Source of the DNA: Bacteroidota bacterium
Lineage (GTDB): Bacteria > Bacteroidota > Bacteroidia > Sphingobacteriales > Sphingobacteriaceae
Length of the DNA: 32,809 nt
Assembly: GCA_029851965.1 (NCBI GenBank)
Contig: JARKUW010000033.1
Coordinates: 1 to 32,809 of the forward strand
Direction of reading: 5' to 3'
Numbering within the stretch: the first letter of the stretch is position 1; each line of letters begins with the position of its first letter. Below are positions 7,470 through 16,191 of this stretch, piece after piece. The position numbers and the translations under genes are program-made. The notes beneath the pieces were generated by a model. It saw nothing but the letters and a program-made list of their open reading frames with translations. It had not been told where the DNA came from and did no database searches.

Positions 7470-10400
7470 ATGGCTGAGCAAAACACTCCAATAGACGATA
7501 ACCTGCATTGGTATAAAGACGCGATTATATATGAACTTCACATTAAGGCCTTCCGCGATGGCAACGGGGATGGCATCGGGGATTTCCAGGGCCTTATAGA
7601 AAAGATACCTTACCTGGCTGACCTCGGTGTGACGGCCATATGGCTGTTGCCATTCTATCCATCGCCGCTAAGGGATGATGGCTACGATATTTCCGATTAC
7701 TACCACATTAATCCTTCGTATGGTGACATTAAACAATTTAAAGCCTTTTTAAAGGAAGCACATAAGCGAGGGTTACGGGTAATTACGGAGCTGGTCATTA
7801 ACCACACGTCTGACCAGCATCCCTGGTTTCAACGGGCCCGGCTGGCACCGAAAGGCTCCAAGCTGCGGGACTATTATGTGTGGACGGATGATCCGACCGA
7901 GTTTAAGGACGCCAGGATCATATTTCAGGATTATGAGACCTCAAACTGGACATGGGATCCAGTGGCCAAACAATACTTCTGGCACCGCTTCTTTCATCAT
8001 CAGCCGGATCTAAACTTCGCGAACCCGGTGGTTCAGCAAGAGGTATTTAAAATCATGGACTATTGGTGTAAGATGGGCGTTGACGGCTTCAGGCTGGATG
8101 CCGTGCCGTATCTGTTTGAAAGAAATGACACCAATTGTGAGAACTTACCGGAGACACATGATTTCCTGAAAAAGCTGAGGAAATATATAGATGACCACTA
8201 TCCAGGTACGCTTCTGCTTGCAGAGGCCAACATGTGGCCGGAAGATTCTGCAGCCTATTTTGGTGAGGGGGATGAGTGTCAGATGAACTATCATTTTCCG
8301 CTGATGCCACGGATGTTTATGTCTTTACAGATGGAAGACAGATACCCGATAACGGACATTTACGATCAGACACCGGCAATTCCGGAAACCTGCCAATGGG
8401 CAATTTTCCTTAGAAATCACGATGAGCTAACGCTGGAAATGGTGACGGATGAAGAGCGGGATTACATGTACAAAGTTTATGTGAAGGATCCAAAAGCCAG
8501 GATAAACCTGGGTATTCGACACCGGCTGGCACCATTGCTGGAAAATAACCGCCGGAAAATAGAACTGATGAACACCTTACTTTTCAGTTTGCCGGGAACG
8601 CCGGTGATCTACTATGGCGACGAGATCGGAATGGGTGATAATTTCTATCTCGGCGACCGCGATGGGGTACGTACGCCGATGCAGTGGCATTCCGATCGGA
8701 ATGCAGGCTTCTCTGCGGCCAATCCCCAACAATTGTATCTTCCGCTTATCCTGGACCCGCAATTCCACTACGAGTCCGTCAATGTCGAACTTCAGTCCAG
8801 AAATACATCATCGCTACTGTGGTGGATGAAGCGGGCAATTAATACCCGGAAAAAATACAAAGCGTTCGGACGCGGAGATTTGAAATTTGTACAAAGCGAA
8901 AATGCGAAGGTACTTGCGTTTACGCGGACCTACGAAGACCAGACCATGCTTGTCATCGCCAACCTCTCTAGATTTGCACAGGTCGCAGAGCTTCAGCTGG
9001 ACAGCTTCAAAGGCTATGTGCCGGTAGAGATACTAAGCAGAAACCGCTTTCCGATCGTGCGCGAAGATGTACCTTATTTCTTCACCCTCGGGGCCTATGC
9101 AACACAAAGCTTTATTTTAGAAAAGACACATTCAGAACTGGAGAATGACCATGAGCTGCACACACTGTCCCTGAGCAAGTGGAAAGACCTGTTGAAGCGG
9201 GAAGTGCTGGAAAAACTGGAGAATGAGATCCTGCCCAAATACATGATGCGCCTTCGCTGGTTTGGAGGCAAGGGCAGGGGCATGGAAACTGTAAAGATCA
9301 TTGATCATGCAACCATTCCAATGGAACAGAATCCAGCATTTGTCCTGCTGCTTGAGGTATCTTACCGTGACGGCCTGCCGGACATGTACCAACTTCCGGT
9401 CGCATGCGGAATGGGTGAGTTTTCATACAAGATCAAGGACAGTTGCCCGCAGTCGGTCATCGCCATGCTACAGCTGGATGGTGAAGATGTGGTACTGTAT
9501 GATGCGATTTACGGACTGGACTTTCAGCAGGCGGTAATCAATAGCATGGCACGGCAGCATACCCTGAACCAGGGCGGTTCAGAGCTCCTCTTTTCTGGAA
9601 ACAGGGCCTTACGAAAACATCTCGTGTTAAATCCGAAGACTAAACCACGGGTAATATCAGCCGAGCAAAGTAATACATCCATCACCTATGACAACGCTTT
9701 TTACCTGAAATTCTACAGGAAAGTGGACCGTGCCATCAATCCGGACGTGGAATTGAGCCGCTTTCTGACGGAGAGTGCCAAGTTCAAACATACCCCCGGC
9801 TACATTGGAGCGATCGAATGGAAGTTTGGGAAAGATAAGACCATGGTGCTCGGCATGATGCAGGAGATGGTCAGCAGCACGAGCGACGGATGGGAGTATA
9901 TGATAGATCGTCTGAATGATTTTAATGAAAAGATCCTTGCGCATCCGGATGCAGTTGCGGCTCCGCCGGAACTTGTAGGAACGTTGACCAATCCAGTTGC
10001 TTATGAAGAGATTCCAGAAACAATAAAGAGCTTGCTGGAGGCGACGGTCGCGGAACTGGCGACCATGCTGGGCAAACGGACGGGAGAGATGCATCTTGCT
10101 TTATCTTCAAATACCGATCAGGCTGCATTCCAGCCAGAGCCTTTCTCGCTGCACTACCAACGCTCGCTGTTTTCATCTTTGCAGTCATTGGTGCGGGTTG
10201 CCTTCCAGAGCCTGAGTAAGAATATGAAGTCACTCTCTCCGGCTGTTCAGGAGGAGGCCGCAGAAGTACTGAAGATGAAGGATGAGATCCTGAACATCAT
10301 GAAGCGGATTTACAGTAAAAAGATCGACGTTACAAAAATCAGGATCCATGGCGATTATCACCTGGGGCAGGTTTTGTTTACGGGTAAAGATTTTCTGATC

Positions 10401-10811
10401 CTTGATTTCGAAGGGGAGCCTTCGCGCAGCTACAGTGAAAGGCGATTGAAGTACTCGGCCCTTCGGGACGTCGCCGGTATGATCCGGTCCTTCCATTATG
10501 CCGCTTATGGCAGCCTGTTCCTCGACAACCAGATCCGGGAGGAAGATATTGTTACGTTGCTGCCTTATGTGCGGCAATGGTACCATTATATGAGCGGATT
10601 CTTTATACAGTCGTATCTGGACACCGTTGGTGAGGCGCCGATCGTTCCCGACAACAGGGGAGACCTGGAGATCCTGATGCAAACGTATCTTCTGCAAAAG
10701 GCGATATATGAATTGAATTATGAATTAAATAACAGACCCGACTGGGTGATTGTTCCTTTGCGCGGAATCAAAGCAATTGTAGAAAAAAACCGTAAAGTGA
10801 CGGTTCAATAA
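7470..10811 (+). CDS. treS: Trehalose synthase (maltose alpha-D-glucosyltransferase)-maltokinase fusion
   Basis: This bifunctional protein of 1113 residues lies 13 bp after glgE. The N-terminal GH13 trehalose synthase (about residues 10-555) interconverts trehalose and maltose. It shows IYELHIKAFRDGNGDGIGDF, Asp210 (FRLDAVPYL), Glu252 (LLAEANMWPED) and Asp318 (RNHDE). The C-terminal maltokinase (about residues 560-1110) phosphorylates maltose to maltose 1-phosphate with ATP. It shows RLRWFGGKGRG, the aminoglycoside-phosphotransferase-like catalytic loop IHGDYHLGQV (Asp962) and the metal site LDFEGEP (Asp979). The fusion delivers GlgE's substrate directly. Such fusions are known in other bacteria. 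The stop overlaps the glgB start (TAATG). Confidence 0.95.
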   Translation: MAEQNTPIDDNLHWYKDAIIYELHIKAFRDGNGDGIGDFQGLIEKIPYLADLGVTAIWLLPFYPSPLRDDGYDISDYYHINPSYGDIKQFKAFLKEAHKRGLRVITELVINHTSDQHPWFQRARLAPKGSKLRDYYVWTDDPTEFKDARIIFQDYETSNWTWDPVAKQYFWHRFFHHQPDLNFANPVVQQEVFKIMDYWCKMGVDGFRLDAVPYLFERNDTNCENLPETHDFLKKLRKYIDDHYPGTLLLAEANMWPEDSAAYFGEGDECQMNYHFPLMPRMFMSLQMEDRYPITDIYDQTPAIPETCQWAIFLRNHDELTLEMVTDEERDYMYKVYVKDPKARINLGIRHRLAPLLENNRRKIELMNTLLFSLPGTPVIYYGDEIGMGDNFYLGDRDGVRTPMQWHSDRNAGFSAANPQQLYLPLILDPQFHYESVNVELQSRNTSSLLWWMKRAINTRKKYKAFGRGDLKFVQSENAKVLAFTRTYEDQTMLVIANLSRFAQVAELQLDSFKGYVPVEILSRNRFPIVREDVPYFFTLGAYATQSFILEKTHSELENDHELHTLSLSKWKDLLKREVLEKLENEILPKYMMRLRWFGGKGRGMETVKIIDHATIPMEQNPAFVLLLEVSYRDGLPDMYQLPVACGMGEFSYKIKDSCPQSVIAMLQLDGEDVVLYDAIYGLDFQQAVINSMARQHTLNQGGSELLFSGNRALRKHLVLNPKTKPRVISAEQSNTSITYDNAFYLKFYRKVDRAINPDVELSRFLTESAKFKHTPGYIGAIEWKFGKDKTMVLGMMQEMVSSTSDGWEYMIDRLNDFNEKILAHPDAVAAPPELVGTLTNPVAYEEIPETIKSLLEATVAELATMLGKRTGEMHLALSSNTDQAAFQPEPFSLHYQRSLFSSLQSLVRVAFQSLSKNMKSLSPAVQEEAAEVLKMKDEILNIMKRIYSKKIDVTKIRIHGDYHLGQVLFTGKDFLILDFEGEPSRSYSERRLKYSALRDVAGMIRSFHYAAYGSLFLDNQIREEDIVTLLPYVRQWYHYMSGFFIQSYLDTVGEAPIVPDNRGDLEILMQTYLLQKAIYELNYELNNRPDWVIVPLRGIKAIVEKNRKVTVQ

Positions 10812-12783
10812 TGGCATCTATGGCGAAAAACACGATAAAAACTGTTGCAAAAGTGGAAAGCGGCCCGGCCTGGTTTTCTTTGTTTTCTGATGAAGATATA
10901 CTGCTGTTCAAAACGGGGAAACACCGCACGCTTTTTAACAAGCTTGGCGCACACCCGGTTGAACACAATGGCGTGAAGGGCACCTATTTTGCGGTCTGGG
11001 CTCCAAATGCGAAGTACGTCAGCGTAGTTGGAAACTTCAATGGATGGGAACGCCGTGCAAATCCCATGCATGTACGTTGGGACAGCTCGGGCATCTGGGA
11101 ATGCTTCATTCCTGGGATTTACGGTGCAGAATACTACAAGTACTTTATAGATTCCCACACTGGTTATCAGGTGGAGAAAGGCGACCCTTATGCCTTCCAT
11201 TGTGAAACGCCTCCGCACACGGCCAGTGTGACCTGGGACCTGACCTATCAATGGAACGATGCGGACTGGATGGCACAACGCAAGGACAAGAATGTACTGC
11301 AGCAGCCCGTTTCTATTTATGAGCTGCACCTGGGGTCCTGGCGTAGGAAAAACGGAGAACAGCCCAACGAGTTTTTGACATACCGCGAACTGGCTGCCGA
11401 ACTTCCTGCATATTGCAGTTATATGAATTTTACTCACGTGGAGTTCATGCCCGTTATGGAACATCCATTCTACGGTTCATGGGGTTATCAAATCGTGGGT
11501 TTCTATGCACCAAGCAGCCGCTATGGTACAACACAGGACTTTATGTACCTGATTGATCAGCTGCATCAGGCTGGCATAGGCGTTATTCTGGATTGGGTAC
11601 CCTCTCATTTTCCGACCGACGAGCACGGACCGGGATATTTCGACGGTACTCATTTGTACGAATACGAAGATCCACGCAGGGGGTTCCATCCGGACTGGAA
11701 GAGCTTCATTTTTAATCTTGGGAGAAATGAGGTCAGGGCTTTCCTGATCTCAAATGCTGTATTCTGGCTGGAAAAGTATCACATTGATGGTTTAAGGGTA
11801 GATGCGGTGGCATCCATGTTGTATCTGGATTACTCCCGGAATGAAGGGGAGTGGCTTCCGAACATCTATGGAGGTAGAGAAAACCTGGAATCGATCAGCT
11901 TTCTTCAGGAGTTTAATGAAGTGATACATGAGCGACATCTGATGTATTTACTGTTGCCGAGGAATCTACATCCTGGCCGGGCGTGACGCACCCGGTTGTC
12001 AATGGTGGCTTGGGCTTCGACATGAAATGGATGATGGGATGGATGCACGACACGCTTGGTTATCTCGAGAACCCTACGGTCTACCGGAAATACCATCAAG
12101 GCCAGCTGACCTTTAGTCTGGTGTACGCCTTTTCTGAAAAGTTCATGCTTCCTTTGTCGCACGATGAAGTGGTTTATGGGAAAGGCTCTTTGATTAATAA
12201 GATGCCTGGCGACAACTGGCAGCAGTTCGCGAATCTCCGTTTGCTGTATGGCTACATGTATGGCCATCCCGGTGCTAAAATGATATTTATGGGCGGCGAA
12301 TTTGCGCAGCGTCATGAGTGGCAGCACGACTACAGTCTGGATTGGCATGAAAATAACAATCCCGATCACCAGGGGATACAGCGCGTCGTACGTGATTTGA
12401 ATAAGTTCTATAAGGATCATCCTGCACTGTATGAAAACAACTTCTCGTCGGAGGGTTTTGAGTGGATCAATGCCGATGATGCAGCGCACAGCGTTATCGC
12501 ATGGATCCGGAAGGCAGAAGATGAACAGCTGATTTTTATTGCGAACTTTAGTCCGGTGGTGTGGAATAATTACCGGGTAGGGGTGCCGAAGTTGGGATTT
12601 TATCAGGAAGTGTTCAATACTGATAACCTGTATTATGGTGGAAGCGATCAGTTGAACGCAGGACGGCTGGAAACATCACCGATTCCGTACAATGGAAAGA
12701 CGCATTCCTTATCGTTAACACTACCGCCATTGGGCATGATCATACTTCAATTTAACGATACTTACAATTGGTATAAGCCTTAA
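10811..12783 (+). pseudogene. glgB: 1,4-alpha-glucan branching enzyme GlgB, interrupted by a one-base frameshift
   Basis: GlgB introduces alpha-1,6 branches into the glucan made by GlgE. The 5' part, in frame with the ATG at 10811, encodes a CBM48-type N-terminal domain (YFAVWAPNAKYVSVVGNFNGWE) and the first half of the GH13 barrel, including nucleophile Asp331 (LRVDAVASML). It then runs into a short foreign tail ending at 11986. The rest of the barrel, with acid/base Glu in VAEEST (codon 11959) and Asp in [10 protein letters not shown] (codon 12163), lies in the next frame from about 11941 to the stop at 12783. Inserting one base at 11939-11940 restores [14 protein letters not shown] and gives a normal 657-residue protein. 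The two pieces do not each hold a full active site. It may be a real mutation or a sequence error. Confidence 0.9.
11939..11940 (+). other. Frameshift site in glgB (one base missing)
   Basis: The codon between CAT (His, 11936-11938) and GAT (Asp, 11941-11943) has only two bases, CT. Family members have a residue such as Pro here (xPDVxTIAEES). The upstream sequence matches GlgB in one frame and the downstream sequence matches in the frame one base shorter. No slippery heptamer such as A AAA AAG and no nearby Shine-Dalgarno-like stimulator is seen, which argues against programmed frameshifting. The missing base most simply is one C. Confidence 0.8.
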
Positions 12784-12806
12784 TCTTGTGAAAGATTAAG
12801 GCTTAT
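12773..12806. terminator. Bidirectional hairpin terminator between glgB and glgP
   Basis: This is a perfect inverted repeat with 15-bp arms (12773-12787 and 12792-12806) and a four-base loop GTGA. The glgB stop codon (12781-12783) lies inside the left arm. The hairpin sits between two convergent genes and can serve both; on the plus side a short T-rich run follows. Confidence 0.75.
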
Positions 12807-12813
12807 CTTGTTG

Positions 12814-14466
12814 CTACATTTTATACATTTTCTCGTAATACTCATTGGCGAGGCGGCCTGCTTCGAAAGCTGGTACAACGTCTGCTGCGGCCTGCTTCAG
12901 GATCTGCAGCCAGGCTGCTTTGTCTCTGTAGTACATGGGAAGAACGGTACGCTCCAGGGTGTTCATCAGGTTTTCATTTTCGATCTTATCTTTTTCGTCC
13001 ACAGGTAAGGAATCTGCTGCAGGCTCGATGATAAAGCAGTTTTCAAGCGGCTTAGCAAATTCAGGTACCCAGCCATCTGGTATGGATAAGTTTATCGCAC
13101 CGTTCATTGCTGCGGCCATCCCGCTGGTTCCGGATGCTTCACGATACATTCGGGGATTATTCAGCCAAACATCTGCACCCTTCTTGAGGTAAGCGGAGAG
13201 GTCAAGCTCATATCCCGTCAGGACGGCACAGTTCTTAAAGGGACGTGCGCGGTTGATGATGTGGTTGAAGAGGCCAATGGCTTCCATGTCTTTCGGGTAA
13301 GGCTTTCCTGCCCAGATCAGCTGCACAGGGAACTCCGCGTTGTTGATCAGCCTGGTAAAGCGTTCCCAATCCTGCATCATCAGATCCGCACGTTTATACC
13401 CCGCAAAGCGCCTTGCCCAAACGATGGTAAGGACATTTTCGTCAAACAGCTTTCCACATTGGTCTGCAACGATCTTAAAGAGTTCGGCTTTCATCTCTTT
13501 TTTACGGCTGGTAATCGCGGTATCATCGTTACCGGCAATTGCATCATCGAAAACGGGATCTTTCCAGTAGGTTTTATTTTGCGCATTGGTGATCTCGGTG
13601 ATCTCACATACACCCGGATTACTTCCCCACATCTGGCGTGCAACTTCCCCGTGAAGGACGGAGACTCCATTGGCTTTACGTGCGAATTTTAGTGCACCCA
13701 GGGTATAGTTGAAGTCGTGACCGTCCATTCCTAAAATGTACTTCACTTCATGCTCCTGCAAGTGGTAAAAGAAAGACATCTCCTTAAGCAGCGCGTAGCT
13801 GTGCGACTCGTTTCCGGCCATTTCAGGTGTATGGGTGGTGAAGACAACGCGCTTTTTAACCTCATCAAGATTCCTGAATTTGGCATAGAGGTAGAAATTC
13901 AAGGGAACGGCATGGCCTTCATTCATGTGATAGACATCAGGCGTGAGCTCCAGCTGATCCAGCAGGATCGCGCCGCCAATGCCCAAAATGATGCTCTGTG
14001 CAATGCGGGTCGATTCATTGGCGTCGTAAAGGTTGTTGGTGATCGAACGGGACAATACATCATTCTCCGGAATGTCTGTACTCAACAGGAACACTGGTGC
14101 AGACTTGAACGTTTCCGGTTTAAGCAGCCAGACCTTCACCCTTACCGGGGTATCGTGGACCGGAACTGTAAAAACCAGGCCCGTATCCTGCAGATACGAG
14201 TAGTCTTTCTGAACGAAATCCGGCTTCATCTGTGCATGTTCGTCCCTTACCTGTTCATAATAGCCATATTTCCACAGCATTCCAATGCCAATAAGGTTCT
14301 GCTTGAGTTCGTAGGCGCTTCTAAGATGGGAGCCGGCCAGAAAACCCAGGCCACCGCTGTAAATTTTGAGCGCCTGATCTATGGCAAACTCCATAGAAAA
14401 GTAAGCAACGGAGCGGGCGTATTTTTCGTCGGGTTCATACCCGAATATTTCTTGTCTGGTAAGCAT
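12814..14466 (-). CDS. glgP: Alpha-glucan phosphorylase-like protein (GT35, short type) lacking the PLP lysine
   Basis: Members of the short alpha-glucan phosphorylase family release glucose 1-phosphate from glycogen or maltodextrin. The 550-residue product shows AYFSMEFAIDQALKIYSGGLGFLAGSH in two overlapping motifs at the N-terminus, HMNEGHAVPL, TTHTPEMAGN and the phosphate-site motif WARRFAGYKR. In the C-terminal signature EASGTSGMxAAMNG, the position that is Lys in classical enzymes (Lys680 in rabbit muscle phosphorylase, forming the Schiff base with PLP) is Ala451 (codon GCC, 13114-13116). Either it has lost phosphorolysis and does another glucosyl-transfer or binding job, or it belongs to a subgroup with changed cofactor use. 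It converges on the GlgE operon, which supports a role in the same glucan metabolism. The symbol is given by homology only. Confidence 0.85.
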   Translation of the reverse strand: MLTRQEIFGYEPDEKYARSVAYFSMEFAIDQALKIYSGGLGFLAGSHLRSAYELKQNLIGIGMLWKYGYYEQVRDEHAQMKPDFVQKDYSYLQDTGLVFTVPVHDTPVRVKVWLLKPETFKSAPVFLLSTDIPENDVLSRSITNNLYDANESTRIAQSIILGIGGAILLDQLELTPDVYHMNEGHAVPLNFYLYAKFRNLDEVKKRVVFTTHTPEMAGNESHSYALLKEMSFFYHLQEHEVKYILGMDGHDFNYTLGALKFARKANGVSVLHGEVARQMWGSNPGVCEITEITNAQNKTYWKDPVFDDAIAGNDDTAITSRKKEMKAELFKIVADQCGKLFDENVLTIVWARRFAGYKRADLMMQDWERFTRLINNAEFPVQLIWAGKPYPKDMEAIGLFNHIINRARPFKNCAVLTGYELDLSAYLKKGADVWLNNPRMYREASGTSGMAAAMNGAINLSIPDGWVPEFAKPLENCFIIEPAADSLPVDEKDKIENENLMNTLERTVLPMYYRDKAAWLQILKQAAADVVPAFEAGRLANEYYEKMYKM

Positions 14467-14736
14467 ATATCCTGTGTTTTGATGTGGGTGATTGATTCAA
14501 AGAAGCTAACAACTTCATGAAGATAAGTGATTTAATGAATTAATCGAAGTGGTTGAAACATTTAATGAAACTCATTACTTCCAAAGCGTATCCAGATGAT
14601 CCGGATGTGTCTTTTTGGAGGATCCACTGCCGTTATAGCTTCCTAAATTGAATTTTTACAAACAATTGTGCTGCTTAGTCCATTGTTATAGGTGATAAAA
14701 GTAATATAGCCTTAATACAAACTTAAACTAAAACGT

Positions 14737-14967
14737 ATGGCAAAAAACAAAGAAGGGAAGTTTGTTCCCCCAAAGGGGAAACCTTCAGGAAAGGGAAATG
14801 AAACCGTGGGATTAAAGGATGCTTTTGCAGCGATTGATCCGGATAAGGAAAATGAGATAACGGAGAAATACATCTCAGATACAGATGAACAGGAAGCCTT
14901 GATCCAAATGAGGCATGTTAACCGAAATGTGAACAAGGGTGTAGATTACGACGACAATAAAAGTTAA
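14737..14967 (+). CDS. Small highly charged protein upstream of baeRF
   Basis: This is a 76-residue, very hydrophilic protein with no membrane segment or signal peptide. The N-terminal third is Lys/Gly/Pro-rich (KEGKFVPPKGKPSGKG) and the remainder is acidic (DPDKENEITEKY, SDTDEQEAL). It is probably partly disordered, with one amphipathic helix at about residues 24-62. I do not recognise a family. The stop is four bases before the start of the baeRF gene, so the two are almost certainly co-translated, and the protein may be a partner of baeRF. It is divergent from glgP across about 270 bp in which I see no gene or clear promoter. Confidence 0.72.
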   Translation: MAKNKEGKFVPPKGKPSGKGNETVGLKDAFAAIDPDKENEITEKYISDTDEQEALIQMRHVNRNVNKGVDYDDNKS

Positions 14968-14971
14968 GTTT

Positions 14972-16141
14972 ATGGGAGTATTATCAAAGGATGAGCTCGC
15001 CGAGCTAACCAGTTATGAGGCGGATTGTTGTGTATCCATCTTCATGCCGGCACACAGCTCCGGAGTAGAAGTTAATAACCAGCATGATGCAATTGTTCTG
15101 AAGAACAATCTGCAGTCTGCGAGAAAGATGTTGCTTGACAAGGGAAAGAATCAGCGAACAGTAGAGACCATCCTACAGGAAGGTTTCAAACTGGTTGATG
15201 ATCGGGAATTCTGGAACAGCCAGTCGGAGGGACTGGCGCTCTTTATGGCGGAAGGTTTTTTCAAGATTATAAAAATGCCTTTCAAAGCAAAAGAAGAGCG
15301 CTACATTAATTCGACATTTTACATTGTTCCCTTACTGCCGATGACCTCGGAGAACGAGCATTTTTACCTATTGCTGCTTAGTAAGAAAGATGCGAATATT
15401 TATCGTGGAGATGCTTTCGGAATGGAGCTTTTGGAAATCGAAGGATTACCAAACGGCATGGACGATGTCATCCATTTTGAAGAGAAAAATGCACGGCAGA
15501 CGATGCGTCGCGCGGGCGGAGGTGCAGGCCGGGATGCAATAACTGGTGGTGGAAACTACCATGGTCATGGTACCGGGCTTGCAGAGGAGCCGGAATACAT
15601 ATCGCAGTATCTGAAGGAAGTAGACCAAACGTTATGGACGGAGCTTTTGTCAAATGAAAAGGCACCACTGATTCTTGCGGGTACAGAAGCTATTGCCGGA
15701 TCCTACCGCCTGATCTCGAAGTACAAAAATGTGGTTGAAAAGGTTATTACCGGTAATTTCGATCATGAAGACAAGAGTGTCATTTACCAGAAGGTGAAGG
15801 AGTTGGCGGCGCCTATATTTGAGGAAAATACCCGTAAGGCATTGAATGCTTACTATGAAAACTCAACCGGTGCCCTCACGTCTTCAATTCCTGAAGATGT
15901 CATTCCAGCAAGCTTCTATAGTCAGATCTCCGACCTCTTTGTGGTCAAAGATGAACACATATGGGGCACGTTTGATGAGGTCTCCAACGAGCTTAAAATA
16001 CACGAGGAGCCTCAGGAAGGTGACACCTGCCTGATCAATAAGGCGGTTGTGAAAACCATAAAGAACGGCGGGTCCGTTCACCTGATGCAGCGTGATAAAA
16101 TGCCCGCTGACAGTAAAGTTGCTGCTTTCATGAGATTTTAA
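14972..16141 (+). CDS. Bacterial archaeo-eukaryotic release factor-like protein (baeRF family)
   Basis: This 389-residue cytoplasmic protein resembles the baeRF proteins, bacterial relatives of eRF1/Pelota thought to act at ribosomes under stress or conflict; the closest match I recall is baeRF family 3. The N-terminal half has CCVSIFMPAHSSGVEVNN and a mixed alpha/beta fold. A glycine-rich loop at about residues 180-205 (RAGGGAGRD, TGGGNYHGHGTG) sits where eRF1-type domains carry functional loops, but no GGQ is present, so peptide release is not expected by the classical mechanism. The C-terminal half contains APLILAGTEAIAGSYRLISKY and a final domain ending KVAAFMRF, with the fold of eRF1 domain 3. 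The function is inferred only from family. Confidence 0.75.
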   Translation: MGVLSKDELAELTSYEADCCVSIFMPAHSSGVEVNNQHDAIVLKNNLQSARKMLLDKGKNQRTVETILQEGFKLVDDREFWNSQSEGLALFMAEGFFKIIKMPFKAKEERYINSTFYIVPLLPMTSENEHFYLLLLSKKDANIYRGDAFGMELLEIEGLPNGMDDVIHFEEKNARQTMRRAGGGAGRDAITGGGNYHGHGTGLAEEPEYISQYLKEVDQTLWTELLSNEKAPLILAGTEAIAGSYRLISKYKNVVEKVITGNFDHEDKSVIYQKVKELAAPIFEENTRKALNAYYENSTGALTSSIPEDVIPASFYSQISDLFVVKDEHIWGTFDEVSNELKIHEEPQEGDTCLINKAVVKTIKNGGSVHLMQRDKMPADSKVAAFMRF

Positions 16142-16156
16142 AAGCGGTGAAACTTA

Positions 16157-16191
16157 ATAAGAAAAGCTGCCCCAAGGGCAGCTTTTCTTAT
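16157..16191. terminator. Bidirectional hairpin terminator between baeRF and thuA-like gene
   Basis: Perfect 16-bp arms (16157-16172 and 16176-16191) enclose a three-base loop CAA. The stem has a GC-rich top and A/T flanks that give a T-run on either strand, so it fits a factor-independent terminator for both convergent genes. The stop codon of the minus-strand gene (16188-16190) is inside the stem. Confidence 0.85.

Noticed and set aside
11933-11945. Programmed frameshift in glgB
   Set aside because: The bases at the junction contain no slippery heptamer and no evident stimulator; a point deletion or sequence error is simpler.
11983-12783. Separate 266-residue protein with a GTG start
   Set aside because: It is the second half of glgB in the shifted frame. 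The frame's GlgB match extends upstream to 11941, before the GTG, so it is not an independent gene.
14972-16141. Functional peptide-release factor
   Set aside because: No GGQ motif is present; the protein is only a distant eRF1 relative.
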